Shown in pieces: positions 1 to 5,986 of a stretch of 8,366 bases of DNA (its first letter is position 1; the number at the start of each line of letters is the position of its first letter). The DNA is from Burkholderiaceae bacterium (GTDB taxonomy: Bacteria > Pseudomonadota > Gammaproteobacteria > Burkholderiales > Burkholderiaceae_C). The notes under the pieces were generated by a model. It ran no database searches. It saw nothing but the letters and a program-made list of their open reading frames with translations, and was not told the DNA's origin. Made by a program: the position numbers and the translations under genes. The stretch lies in contig JAGOBT010000112.1 in assembly GCA_017999135.1 (NCBI GenBank), positions 1 through 8,366 of the forward strand, in the 5' to 3' direction.

Positions 1-893
1 TCCAGAAGAACGGGACCGACGCCACCACGGTGGCGCTGATGGTGGCGCGCGCGGCCACCGGCCGGCGCAAGGTGCTGGCCGCCCAGGGCAGCTACCACGG
101 CGCCGCGCCCTGGTGCACGCCGGTGCCGGCCGGCACCACGCCGGAAGACCGCGCCCACCTGATCCGCTTCCGCTACAACGATTTGGCCAGCCTCGAGGCC
201 GCCGCCGCCGAAGCCGGGCCCGACCTGGCCGCCGTGCTGCTGGCGCCGATCCGCCACGACCTGGGCATCGACCAGGAACTGCCCAGCGCTGAATTCGCCC
301 GGGCCGCCCGCGCCCTGTGCGACCGCGCCGGCGCCGCCCTGGTGCTCGACGAAGTGCGCACCGGCCTGCGCCTGCATGTGGCCGGCAGCTGGGAGCCGCT
401 GGGCATCCGCCCCGATCTCTCGGCCTGGAGCAAGGCCATCGCCAACGGCCATGCACTGGCCGCGGTGACCGGCACCGACGCGCTGCGCGACGCGGCCGGC
501 CGCATCTTCACCACAGGCTCGTTTTGGGCCGGCGGCGTGGCCATGGCGGCGGGCCTGGCCACGCTGGCGGTGGCCCGGCGCGATGGCCTGGTGGCCCATC
601 TGGAACGCATCGGCAGCCTGTTCCGCCAGGGCCTGGCAGAGCAGGCCGCGGCGCTGGGCATCGGCATCCGCCAGACCGGCCCGGTGCAGATGCCGCTGGT
701 GCTGTTCGATGACGACCCGGCCTGGGAGAAGGGCTTCACCTTCTGCGCCGAGGCGCTGCGCCATGGCGCCTACCTGCATCCCAAGCACAACATGTTCCTG
801 AGCCTGGCCCACACCGAGGCCCACATCGCCCAGGCCCTGCGCGCCACCGAGGCGGGCCTGCTGGCTGTGCGGCAGCGCCACGGCGCGGGCTGA
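1..893 (+). CDS. Class-III PLP-dependent aminotransferase, glutamate-1-semialdehyde aminomutase-like (5' truncated)
   Basis: The reading frame is already open at the left edge (first full codon at base 3) and ends at TGA 891-893. About 296 residues are visible, so roughly the first third of a ~430-residue fold-type-I enzyme is missing. Visible landmarks are KNGTDATT near the start (counterpart of the NSGTEAT cofactor-phosphate motif of GSA aminomutase), GSYHG, LDEVRTGLR with the Asp at 348-350 that should contact the pyridine nitrogen, and WSKAIANG with the Schiff-base Lys at 432-434. A TTGSFWAGGVAMAAG segment matches the second phosphate-binding stretch. The family moves amino groups on small carbonyl substrates in the cytosol. 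The KNG and SKAIANG variants resemble GSA-like aminotransferases found in sugar or surface-polysaccharide loci more than true HemL, so I infer a transaminase of unknown substrate rather than the tetrapyrrole enzyme. It is co-directional with the Anbu gene 61 nt downstream. Confidence 0.88.
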   Translation, partial: QKNGTDATTVALMVARAATGRRKVLAAQGSYHGAAPWCTPVPAGTTPEDRAHLIRFRYNDLASLEAAAAEAGPDLAAVLLAPIRHDLGIDQELPSAEFARAARALCDRAGAALVLDEVRTGLRLHVAGSWEPLGIRPDLSAWSKAIANGHALAAVTGTDALRDAAGRIFTTGSFWAGGVAMAAGLATLAVARRDGLVAHLERIGSLFRQGLAEQAAALGIGIRQTGPVQMPLVLFDDDPAWEKGFTFCAEALRHGAYLHPKHNMFLSLAHTEAHIAQALRATEAGLLAVRQRHGAG

Positions 894-894
894 T

Positions 895-932
895 ACCCTC
901 GCGGGTTTGCCGGCTTGCCACAGGCAGCCGGC
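895..932 (+). terminator. Intergenic hairpins after the aminotransferase; possible terminator or Anbu leader structure
   Basis: Two adjacent inverted repeats fill most of the 61-nt gap. The first is small: ACCC (895-898), loop TCGC, GGGT (903-906), then TTT ending at 908. The second is strong: GCCGGC (909-914), a bulged T, TGCC (916-919), loop ACA, GGCA (923-926), GCCGGC (927-932). That makes ten GC-rich pairs around one bulge and a three-base loop. No U-tract follows the second stem, so intrinsic termination is uncertain; it could instead be a 5' leader element of the peptidase mRNA. Confidence 0.35.
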
Positions 933-954
933 GCCAGCCAGACCACCACATCCC

Positions 955-1779
955 ATGACCTACTGCATCGGCATCCGCCTGAACGCCGGCCTGGTGTTCC
1001 TGAGCGACAGCCGCACCAACGCCGGCATCGACCAGATCAGCACCTTCCGCAAGATGATGGTCTACGAGAAGGCCGACGACCGCTTCATGGTGCTGCTGTC
1101 GGCCGGCAATCTCAGCATCAGCCAGAGCGTGCGCGAGATCCTGCAACTCGAGAAGATCGACCGCGGCCCCGACCAGCCGGCGCTGACGATCTGGAACGCC
1201 GACAGCATGTTCGACGCGGTGCGGGTGCTGGGCGCGGCGGTGCGCCGCGTCTACCAGCAGGACGGCCCCAGCCTGAAGGCCGCCGGCATCGACTTCAACG
1301 CCAGCATGATCTTCGGCGGCCAGATCAAGGGCGAGGCGATGCGCATGTTCCTGGTCTATTCGGCCGGCAACTTCATCGAGGCCACGCGCGAGACCTGCTT
1401 CTTCCAGGTGGGCGAGAGCAAGTACGGCAAGCCCATCCTCGACCGCGTGCTGACCCCCGCCACGCCGCTGGACGAAGCCGCCAAGTGCGCGCTGGTGAGC
1501 ATGGATTCCACGCTCAAGTCCAACCTGAGCGTGGGCCTGCCCCTGGACCTGCTGGTCTACCGCGAGGGCAGCTTCCGCACCGAGCAGATGGTCTGCATTG
1601 ACGACCAGAACCCGTACTTCCAGATGATCCACAGCACCTGGGGCCAGCGCCTGCGCGAGGTGTTCGAGGGCATCGCCGACCCGGTGTGGGACGGCAGCGC
1701 CGCCGAGCACCCGCTGGCGCCCAGCGCGCGCTACGCGCCGATGGGCAAGATCAGCAAGCCGGAAGACCGGATCGTCTGA
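955..1779 (+). CDS. anbu: Anbu-type proteasome-like N-terminal threonine peptidase
   Basis: The 274-residue protein begins MTYCIGIRLNAGLVFLSDSR, the signature start of Anbu (ancestral beta subunit), a bacterial relative of proteasome beta subunits and HslV. Once Met is removed, Thr1 is the predicted nucleophile. Asp17 falls in LSDSRTNAG, and Lys32 in TFRKM matches the lysine near position 33 of proteasome subunits. LLSAGNLSISQSV (about 46-58) and MDSTLKSNLSVGLPLDLLVY (about 183-202) are further family blocks. The ATG at 955 is fixed because Thr must directly follow Met; longer upstream starts would bury the nucleophile. No strong Shine-Dalgarno site precedes it. At 274 residues it is somewhat longer than a typical Anbu, with an extra polar C-terminal tail ending PEDRIV. 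Anbu assembles into open helical or ring-like oligomers whose physiological substrate is unsettled. The usual alpha-E, ATP-grasp and transglutaminase neighbours are not in this window. The last 29 bp overlap the convergent PEP-CTERM gene. Confidence 0.93.
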   Translation: MTYCIGIRLNAGLVFLSDSRTNAGIDQISTFRKMMVYEKADDRFMVLLSAGNLSISQSVREILQLEKIDRGPDQPALTIWNADSMFDAVRVLGAAVRRVYQQDGPSLKAAGIDFNASMIFGGQIKGEAMRMFLVYSAGNFIEATRETCFFQVGESKYGKPILDRVLTPATPLDEAAKCALVSMDSTLKSNLSVGLPLDLLVYREGSFRTEQMVCIDDQNPYFQMIHSTWGQRLREVFEGIADPVWDGSAAEHPLAPSARYAPMGKISKPEDRIV

Positions 1780-2839
1780 CCCAGGCGTACCCAGCCACCG
1801 CCATCAGCCCCGCCAGCAACAAGGCTGCGCTGGCCGGCTCGGGCACGGCAGCGGCGGCAAACACGTAGCGGTTGCCGCTGCGGACGAATGCTGACTCGTC
1901 GGCAAACCCGAAGCCATCGCTGAGCGTGATGGTGTCGATGCTCAGCGTGTGCGAGGCATCGGCCGTGCCGATGTTGCTGGTGGAGACAGTGACGTAGGCC
2001 CACAGCGTGACGGTGTCGCCGGGGCGCGCCTGGAAGCTGACGTCGAAGGCGCGCTGGTCGTCGCCCAGCACGATCGGGCCGCCGTTGCCAGGGTCGGCCC
2101 AGCGGCCGAAGCTGAACGACGCCGCGCACCCCAGGGACAGGTTGTTGCACCGCTGGCCCGGCGGTGCCGCACTGCCCTGCAGCACCATCGTCATGCCGGC
2201 GGTGTTGCCCAGGCCGGGCGTGCTGTCGATGAACAGGTGGCTGGACGCCACGCCGCTGAGGGTGATGGTGGCCAGGCCGCCCGCCGGCCCCAGCAGGGTG
2301 TTGGTGTGCCGGGTGGACGCGGATGCGCCAGCCCCGGCGCTGCCGGTCGGCATCAGCCTGCCGGGGATCGACTGGCCCGGGTTGGCCGGGTCGATGGTGG
2401 CGTGGCTGCGCCCGACCGACACCGTGGACGAGGCCTTGGCACCGACACGGCCGGCACGCGCATGGGCGCTGGCACTGCCCGAGGCCGAGGTGCCTTCCTG
2501 CGCCGTCAGCGGCTGGCTGGGGTTCAGCACCGTCTGGGTGGTCAGCGGATCTTCACCACCCTGGCAGGGCGCGCCGGTGAGGATCACCACGCAGCGGCCG
2601 TCATAGCCCTGCACCACCTCGCGCTGGCCGAACAGGTCGTCGCTGCCCGTGCCCAGCGCGAGGGGCCCGGCGCCTTCGTCTCTGAGGTCGCTCACCTTGC
2701 CCAATGTCTTGCCATCGATCGTCTGGACCGAGGCACGGCTGGTCGCGGTCACCAGGTTCTGGGTGGCAGCCTGGGTGCTCAGGCTGGCCAGGGCGGCCAA
2801 CAGCAGCACGGCGGCAGGGGTGCATGGGCAGCGGGTCAT
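1751..2839 (-). CDS. Secreted PEP-CTERM sorting-domain protein B (362 aa)
   Basis: The product has a Sec signal peptide (hydrophobic VLLLAALASL at 11-20, likely cleavage after STQA at 24). A soluble region of about 300 residues is rich in Ser, Thr, Gly and Ala. The C-terminal PEP-CTERM signal is VPEP at 332-335, a hydrophobic helix, RR at 355-356 and a 6-residue tail. Such tails direct proteins to an exosortase, which cleaves and sorts them in the cell envelope, often alongside exopolysaccharide. Two close cysteine pairs (83/92 and 231/238) could form disulfides. Residues 118-145 are low-complexity Ser/Ala/Gly. The body resembles no enzyme I recognise and looks beta-rich. The start at 2839 has GGAG seven bases upstream and overlaps the stop of protein A as ATGA, indicating translational coupling. 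The TGA lies inside the 3' end of the convergent Anbu gene. No exosortase is visible here. Confidence 0.88.
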   Translation of the reverse strand: MTRCPCTPAAVLLLAALASLSTQAATQNLVTATSRASVQTIDGKTLGKVSDLRDEGAGPLALGTGSDDLFGQREVVQGYDGRCVVILTGAPCQGGEDPLTTQTVLNPSQPLTAQEGTSASGSASAHARAGRVGAKASSTVSVGRSHATIDPANPGQSIPGRLMPTGSAGAGASASTRHTNTLLGPAGGLATITLSGVASSHLFIDSTPGLGNTAGMTMVLQGSAAPPGQRCNNLSLGCAASFSFGRWADPGNGGPIVLGDDQRAFDVSFQARPGDTVTLWAYVTVSTSNIGTADASHTLSIDTITLSDGFGFADESAFVRSGNRYVFAAAAVPEPASAALLLAGLMAVAGYAWVRRSGLPAC

Positions 2840-3888
2840 TGGTGTTCTCCATGGCGGAACTGGGATGGCGTGGACTGGCGCTGGCCCGCACGCCGCCGCC
2901 ACAACAGCAGCAGCAGGCCGGCCAGCAGGCTGGCCGCCGTGGCCGGCTCGGGCACGCTGGACACCCGGGCCCAGGCCACGCCGGACAGTGGATCGAGCAC
3001 ATCGCCGCGCACCAGCGTCACGCCGTCGCTCACCTGCAGCGCCAGCTGGCCGGTGAACGACAGGTCCAGCGGCGCGCGGGCCGTCTGCCAGGCGTCGGCC
3101 GCAGCGCCCGGCGTGCGGCCGCGCAGGTCCAGCGCGGCATACACGCCGACGAAGCCGCTGCACACGCCACGCGCCACGCTGCAGCCGTTGGACAGCAACG
3201 GGCCGGAGAACTGGATGACAGCGCCATTGACGCCTGCTTCGCTGCGCCACACCGGGGCCAGCGCCAGGTGGCTCTCGCCGGTGTCCACGCCGGCCAGATG
3301 CAGGTAGGCCTCGATACCGGCCAGATCGGTGGCACGGCCGCCATGGCCATCCAGCAGGCCCGACAGCCGCAGGCTCAGCACCACGTCGACCGGCGCCGCC
3401 CGGTCGATCGCATGGACCACCTCGAAGGTCTCCCACAACTCGGCATACGGATGGCCGCGGGCGAAACCTTCGCGCGGGGTGCCTGCGTCCTGCGCCAGGC
3501 TGCTGCGCCACTGCAGTGCCAGCGTGCCGGCGTCCACGTCAGCGGCCACCATGCCGTTGCCGCTGAAGGGCTGGCCGCTGCTGCGCAGCTGCGCCTGGGC
3601 CTGCACCTCGGCCCGGGCCGACGTGCTGCGTGCCACGCCGTCGACCTGCAGCGCCACCGTGGCCCAGTCCTTGGCCGGCGGCGCGGCAGCGTCGCTGGCG
3701 GTCTGCAGCGGGGCACCGTCACGCCAGCTCTGGCCGCTGGCGCTGGCGCCGTCCAGGTCGGTGTTGGCCCAGGTGCCCATGCCGATGCCCACCTGGGCAC
3801 GGCCGGCATGGGCCGCCAGCGGCAGCAGCGTGGTGATGAGCAGCAGCGTGGCCGCCGTCGGGGCGGCCCAAGTCGGGCGCAAAAGCAT
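2836..3888 (-). CDS. Secreted PEP-CTERM sorting-domain protein A (350 aa)
   Basis: This is the first gene of the two-gene PEP-CTERM operon. The signal peptide spans 1-28 (hydrophobic ATLLLITTLLPLA, cleavage after AHA). The body alternates short hydrophobic beta-like stretches such as VVLSLRLSGLL (169-179) with polar loops, and Cys236/Cys243 may pair. It ends DPLSGVAWARVSSVPEP, a common lead-in to this sorting tail. VPEP is at 312-315, then LLAGLLLLLW and RRR at 331-333, the exosortase recognition layout. Unusually, 17 residues follow the arginines, whereas most PEP-CTERM proteins stop within a few. The codons of this tail carry the Shine-Dalgarno site of gene B. The start at 3888 has AAGGA seven bases upstream; an in-frame ATG 30 codons further up would put a charged, tryptophan-rich stretch ahead of the signal peptide and is unlikely. 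The function of the extracellular region is not recognisable; a structural or adhesive surface role is only a guess. Confidence 0.88.
   Translation of the reverse strand: MLLRPTWAAPTAATLLLITTLLPLAAHAGRAQVGIGMGTWANTDLDGASASGQSWRDGAPLQTASDAAAPPAKDWATVALQVDGVARSTSARAEVQAQAQLRSSGQPFSGNGMVAADVDAGTLALQWRSSLAQDAGTPREGFARGHPYAELWETFEVVHAIDRAAPVDVVLSLRLSGLLDGHGGRATDLAGIEAYLHLAGVDTGESHLALAPVWRSEAGVNGAVIQFSGPLLSNGCSVARGVCSGFVGVYAALDLRGRTPGAAADAWQTARAPLDLSFTGQLALQVSDGVTLVRGDVLDPLSGVAWARVSSVPEPATAASLLAGLLLLLWRRRAGQRQSTPSQFRHGEHQ
2847..2850 (-). promoter_or_regulatory. Shine-Dalgarno site of PEP-CTERM gene B inside gene A
   Basis: On the minus strand GGAG precedes ATG 2839 by seven bases. It lies in the last codons of gene A (encoding HGEHQ), next to the ATGA stop-start overlap. 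This fixes the start of gene B and implies coupled translation. Confidence 0.7.
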
Positions 3889-3895
3889 GGTGGGT

Positions 3896-3900
3896 TCCTT
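3896..3900 (-). promoter_or_regulatory. Shine-Dalgarno site of PEP-CTERM gene A
   Basis: AAGGA on the minus strand sits seven bases before ATG 3888 and decides that start over longer in-frame options. It directly abuts the CTGCC arm (3901-3905) of a leader hairpin, so folding there could limit ribosome access. Confidence 0.7.
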
Positions 3901-3934
3901 GGCAGTGCGGGTGCTGCCGTCCCTGCGACGGCAG
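3901..3934 (-). promoter_or_regulatory. Leader with two mutually exclusive hairpins before the PEP-CTERM operon
   Basis: Read on the minus strand, the first hairpin pairs CTGCCGTC (3934-3927) with GACGGCAG (3921-3914) around GCAGG: eight perfect pairs and a five-base loop. The last five bases of that second arm, GGCAG (3918-3914), can instead pair with CTGCC (3905-3901), which touches the Shine-Dalgarno AAGGA. The two folds share a strand and cannot coexist, the geometry of an attenuator or ribosome-access switch. No known riboswitch is recognised, and the second stem is only five pairs. It matters only if transcription starts upstream of 3934. Confidence 0.3.
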
Positions 3935-3939
3935 ATCCA
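3924..3939 (-). promoter_or_regulatory. Weak sigma-54-like -24/-12 match upstream of the PEP-CTERM operon
   Basis: Minus-strand TGGATCTGCCGTCGCA has GG and GC elements ten bases apart, as in the sigma-54 consensus TGGCAC-N5-TTGCA, with four of six and four of five bases matching. Some PEP-CTERM genes are thought to be sigma-54 dependent through PrsK/PrsR. The match is imperfect in GC-rich DNA and lies inside a hairpin, so this is tentative. If real, transcription would begin near 3912 and exclude most of the leader hairpins. Confidence 0.2.
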
Positions 3940-3980
3940 CCTGCCCAGCCAACGGCACCACCGGCCGCCGCCGGACATCG

Positions 3981-4007
3981 CCCAGCCCCCGTGAACATGG
4001 GGGTGGG
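3981..4007 (-). terminator. Candidate terminator hairpin of the MFS exporter gene
   Basis: Six bases past the exporter stop, the minus strand reads CCCACCCCC (4007-3999), an eight-base loop, then GGGGG (3990-3986), a bulged C, and TGGG (3984-3981). This gives nine pairs, nearly all G-C. There is no U-run, so it may work with Rho or simply protect the 3' end. It separates the exporter transcript from the PEP-CTERM operon. Confidence 0.45.
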
Positions 4008-4012
4008 TGCGC

Positions 4013-5320
4013 TCAGCTGCGCTGGTTGGCCGGCGCGTCGGCCTGCCACAGATGGCCGCGCCAGGCCAGGCCGATGGCGCCGGCCAGCAGCAGGCCGCTG
4101 CCCAGCATCAGGCCCGCTGTCCAGCCATAACCCAGGCGCGGGATCAGCGCCCCGGCCAGCAGCAGGCCCAGCGGCAGCGGGTAGATGGCCAGCATGCGCA
4201 CGCCCATGATGCGGCCGCGGAAGCGCTGGTCGCTGCTGCGCAGCAGCAGCATCGACAAGGCCAGCATGCTGGTGCTCTGGCAGGCGCCGGCCGCTGCCAG
4301 CAGCACCATGGCCAGCGCCGGCTGGCGGGTGGCGGCAAAGCCGAACAGGCACAGGTACCAGGCCACGCAGGCCAGCAGCATGGTGCGGCCCGGGCGCAGC
4401 CGCCCGCCCACCGCCCCCATGGCCACCGACGCCGCCAGCGCCCCGCCGGCAAAGCTGGCCACCAGCCAGCCCAGGCCACGCTGGTCGAGCATGAACACGT
4501 CGCGCGCGATGTAGGGCATCAGCCCGCCGCTGAACGGAAACGCGCTCAGGTTCACCAGTGCCGCCACCGCCATCGCCGCCAGCAGCACCGGCGTGTGCCA
4601 GATGTAGGCCAGGCCTTCGCGCAGCTCACGCCAGGGCGACGGGCGGGCTGCAGGGGCCTGGCCGGTGGCAGCCGGTGCCGCATGGCGGCCACTGTCGGTG
4701 CGCAAGGTCAGCAGCGCGCCGGCCAGGTGGATCAGCGAGATGGCCGCATAGGCCACCACCATGCCGAAGGCCGCCACCACGCCGGCGCCCGCCAGCGCAC
4801 CGGCCACCTTGGCCGAATCCATGCTGGTGCGCGCGATGCCCATGGCTGCCATCAGGTGCTGCGGCGGCACTGTGGCGCTGACCAGTGCGGTGCGCATGCC
4901 GATGTCCGACGGGCGCAGCATGCCGGCCACGCCGGCCACCGCCAGCACCGCCCAGGGGCTGAGCTGCCCGGTGGCCGCCAGCAGCAGGATCACCCCGGAC
5001 AGCGCCGCATAGGCAAAGCGCATGCTGGCCAGCACCCGGCGCAGGCCCAGCCGGTCGCCCAGCGTACCCAGCAGCGGCGACGCCAGCGTGCCGATGAACT
5101 GCAGCGCACCGAAGGCGGTGAGCCACAGCACCGAGCCGGTCTGCACCAGCACGTACCAGCCCAGGATCAGCGTCTCCATCTCCAGCGCCCAGGCCGTGCA
5201 CAGGTCGGCCGGCCACTGGAAGCGGAAGCTGCGGGTGGCGAACGGGGCCAGGAATGGCCACCTCGCGGCAGTGGCGGATGCGGGCGGCAACAGCGGCGAG
5301 CCGTCTGCGGCGCGGGCCAT
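4013..5320 (-). CDS. Major facilitator superfamily exporter, MFS_3/EntS-like
   Basis: This 435-residue, strongly hydrophobic protein shows about ten to twelve membrane helices in two halves, split by a polar Ala/Pro-rich loop near 207-234. The MFS motif A equivalent is GTLGDRLGLRR at 85-95 between helices 2 and 3. FRGRIMG at 367-373 is the matching cytoplasmic loop in the second half and is characteristic of the MFS_3 group that includes the enterobactin exporter EntS. The family uses the proton gradient to export siderophores, drugs or other small molecules across the inner membrane; the substrate here cannot be told. The start at 5320 (MARAADG) has AGGAG eight bases upstream, the best ribosome site in the window. 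The open frame continues far upstream on this strand, but that part overlaps the divergent sigma gene and is not coding. The gene is divergent from the sigma factor, which may point to shared control. Confidence 0.92.
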   Translation of the reverse strand: MARAADGSPLLPPASATAARWPFLAPFATRSFRFQWPADLCTAWALEMETLILGWYVLVQTGSVLWLTAFGALQFIGTLASPLLGTLGDRLGLRRVLASMRFAYAALSGVILLLAATGQLSPWAVLAVAGVAGMLRPSDIGMRTALVSATVPPQHLMAAMGIARTSMDSAKVAGALAGAGVVAAFGMVVAYAAISLIHLAGALLTLRTDSGRHAAPAATGQAPAARPSPWRELREGLAYIWHTPVLLAAMAVAALVNLSAFPFSGGLMPYIARDVFMLDQRGLGWLVASFAGGALAASVAMGAVGGRLRPGRTMLLACVAWYLCLFGFAATRQPALAMVLLAAAGACQSTSMLALSMLLLRSSDQRFRGRIMGVRMLAIYPLPLGLLLAGALIPRLGYGWTAGLMLGSGLLLAGAIGLAWRGHLWQADAPANQRS

Positions 5321-5328
5321 GGCAAGGT

Positions 5329-5333
5329 CTCCT
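5329..5333 (-). promoter_or_regulatory. Shine-Dalgarno site of the MFS exporter
   Basis: AGGAG on the minus strand, eight bases before ATG 5320. It fixes the exporter start within a frame that stays open much further upstream. Confidence 0.75.
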
Positions 5334-5349
5334 GAGTGCGGGCGCATGG

Positions 5350-5374
5350 TGGCCGGGCCCGGCGGCGCCGGCCA
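5350..5374. promoter_or_regulatory. Palindrome-rich centre of the exporter/sigma divergent intergenic region
   Basis: In the 111-bp gap between the divergent genes, TGGCCGG (5350-5356) and CCGGCCA (5368-5374) form a perfect inverted repeat with an 11-base spacer. It overlaps the 12-bp palindrome GCCGGGCCCGGC (5352-5363). Its position suits an operator serving both genes. In DNA this GC-rich such palindromes arise easily, and no -10/-35 pair is evident on either side. Confidence 0.25.
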
Positions 5375-5431
5375 GCACCTGAGCGACAGCCAGGGCCGTG
5401 CGAAGATTCCAACGCCACCGCCGCCCGCCCG

Positions 5432-5965
5432 ATGGACACCGCCCCCGACGATGCCGCCCCCGCCACCTGGGCCGCGGCCTACCCCGAGCTGAAGAAGATC
5501 GCCCGCGCCCGGCTGCATGCGGCGCAGCACGGCGCCCCGGGGCTCAACACCACCGCGCTGGTGCACGAGAGCTTTCTGCGCCTGGCCGGCCGGGTGAACG
5601 CGCTGCAGTTCCAGAGCCGCGGCCACTTCTACGCCTATGCCGCGCGGGTGATGCGCTCGGTCATCGTCGACCTGGTGCGCGAGCAGGCGGCCGACCGGCG
5701 CGGCGGTGGCGCCGCCCATGTGACGCTGGACACCGTGCTGGGCGACGGCCTGGCGGATCCACACGGCGACGCCGAGGCCCTGCGCGTGGACGAGGCGCTG
5801 ACCGCCCTGGCCACGGTGGAGCCGCGCCTGGCCCAGGTGGTGGAGATGCGCTACTTCGCCGGCATGACCGACGACGAGATCGCGCAGGTGCTGGGCCTGA
5901 CCGACCGCACCGTGCGGCGCGACTGGGACAAGGCCCGGCTGCTGCTGCGGTCCATGCTGGCCTGA
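5432..5965 (+). CDS. ECF-family RNA polymerase sigma factor (TIGR02999/PF07638 type)
   Basis: The 177-residue protein has the two-domain ECF layout. Sigma region 2 spans about 17-90 (YPELKKIARARLH, LNTTALVHESFLRLAG, SRGHFYAYAARVMRSVIVDLVREQAADRR), all hallmarks of the TIGR02999 subgroup. Region 4 spans about 120-175, with a helix-turn-helix in MTDDEIAQVLGLTDRTVRRDW that should bind the -35 element. The family directs RNA polymerase core to a specific regulon. There is no N-terminal anti-sigma gene pairing; instead a Ser/Thr kinase gene follows 56 nt later, the usual arrangement for this subgroup, so control by phosphorylation is inferred. ATG 5432 gives a protein of normal family length but lacks a clear Shine-Dalgarno site; a GTG at 5336 would add 32 Arg/Pro-rich residues unlike the family. 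The stop TGA shares a base with an ATG (TGATG). Confidence 0.92.
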   Translation: MDTAPDDAAPATWAAAYPELKKIARARLHAAQHGAPGLNTTALVHESFLRLAGRVNALQFQSRGHFYAYAARVMRSVIVDLVREQAADRRGGGAAHVTLDTVLGDGLADPHGDAEALRVDEALTALATVEPRLAQVVEMRYFAGMTDDEIAQVLGLTDRTVRRDWDKARLLLRSMLA

Positions 5966-5986
5966 TGTCCTGAGGGCCTGATGTCC
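5959..5986 (+). repeat. 12-bp direct repeat at the sigma-kinase junction
   Basis: GGCCTGATGTCC occurs at 5959-5970 and again at 5975-5986, a 16-base period separated by TGAG. Each copy carries TGATG. The first copy provides the sigma stop plus an ATG-TCC-TGA mini-frame; the second provides the ATG of a 14-codon frame. It looks like a small tandem duplication. Confidence 0.8.

Noticed and set aside
736..1710. A 324-codon minus-strand frame across the aminotransferase end and Anbu
   Set aside because: Antisense to two well-recognised proteins; its composition is typical of a shadow frame, and it crosses a gene boundary and a hairpin.
2900..2935. CAG/GCC-rich near-repeat resembling a microsatellite
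   Set aside because: On the coding strand it encodes the poly-Leu/Ala hydrophobic helix of the PEP-CTERM tail, so it reflects Leu codon use, not a separate repeat element.
3889..3978. Earlier in-frame start for PEP-CTERM protein A
   Set aside because: It would add 30 charged, Trp/Arg-rich residues before a normal signal peptide, and ATG 3888 has AAGGA at ideal spacing.
1949..4209. Long plus-strand frames opposite the PEP-CTERM operon
   Set aside because: They overlap each other in different frames, have repetitive Arg/Gly/Ala content, and oppose two genes with signal peptides, sorting tails and ribosome sites.
4007..5335. A 442-codon plus-strand frame opposite the MFS exporter
   Set aside because: Gln/His/Arg-rich translation without domain or ribosome site; the minus strand encodes a clear membrane transporter.
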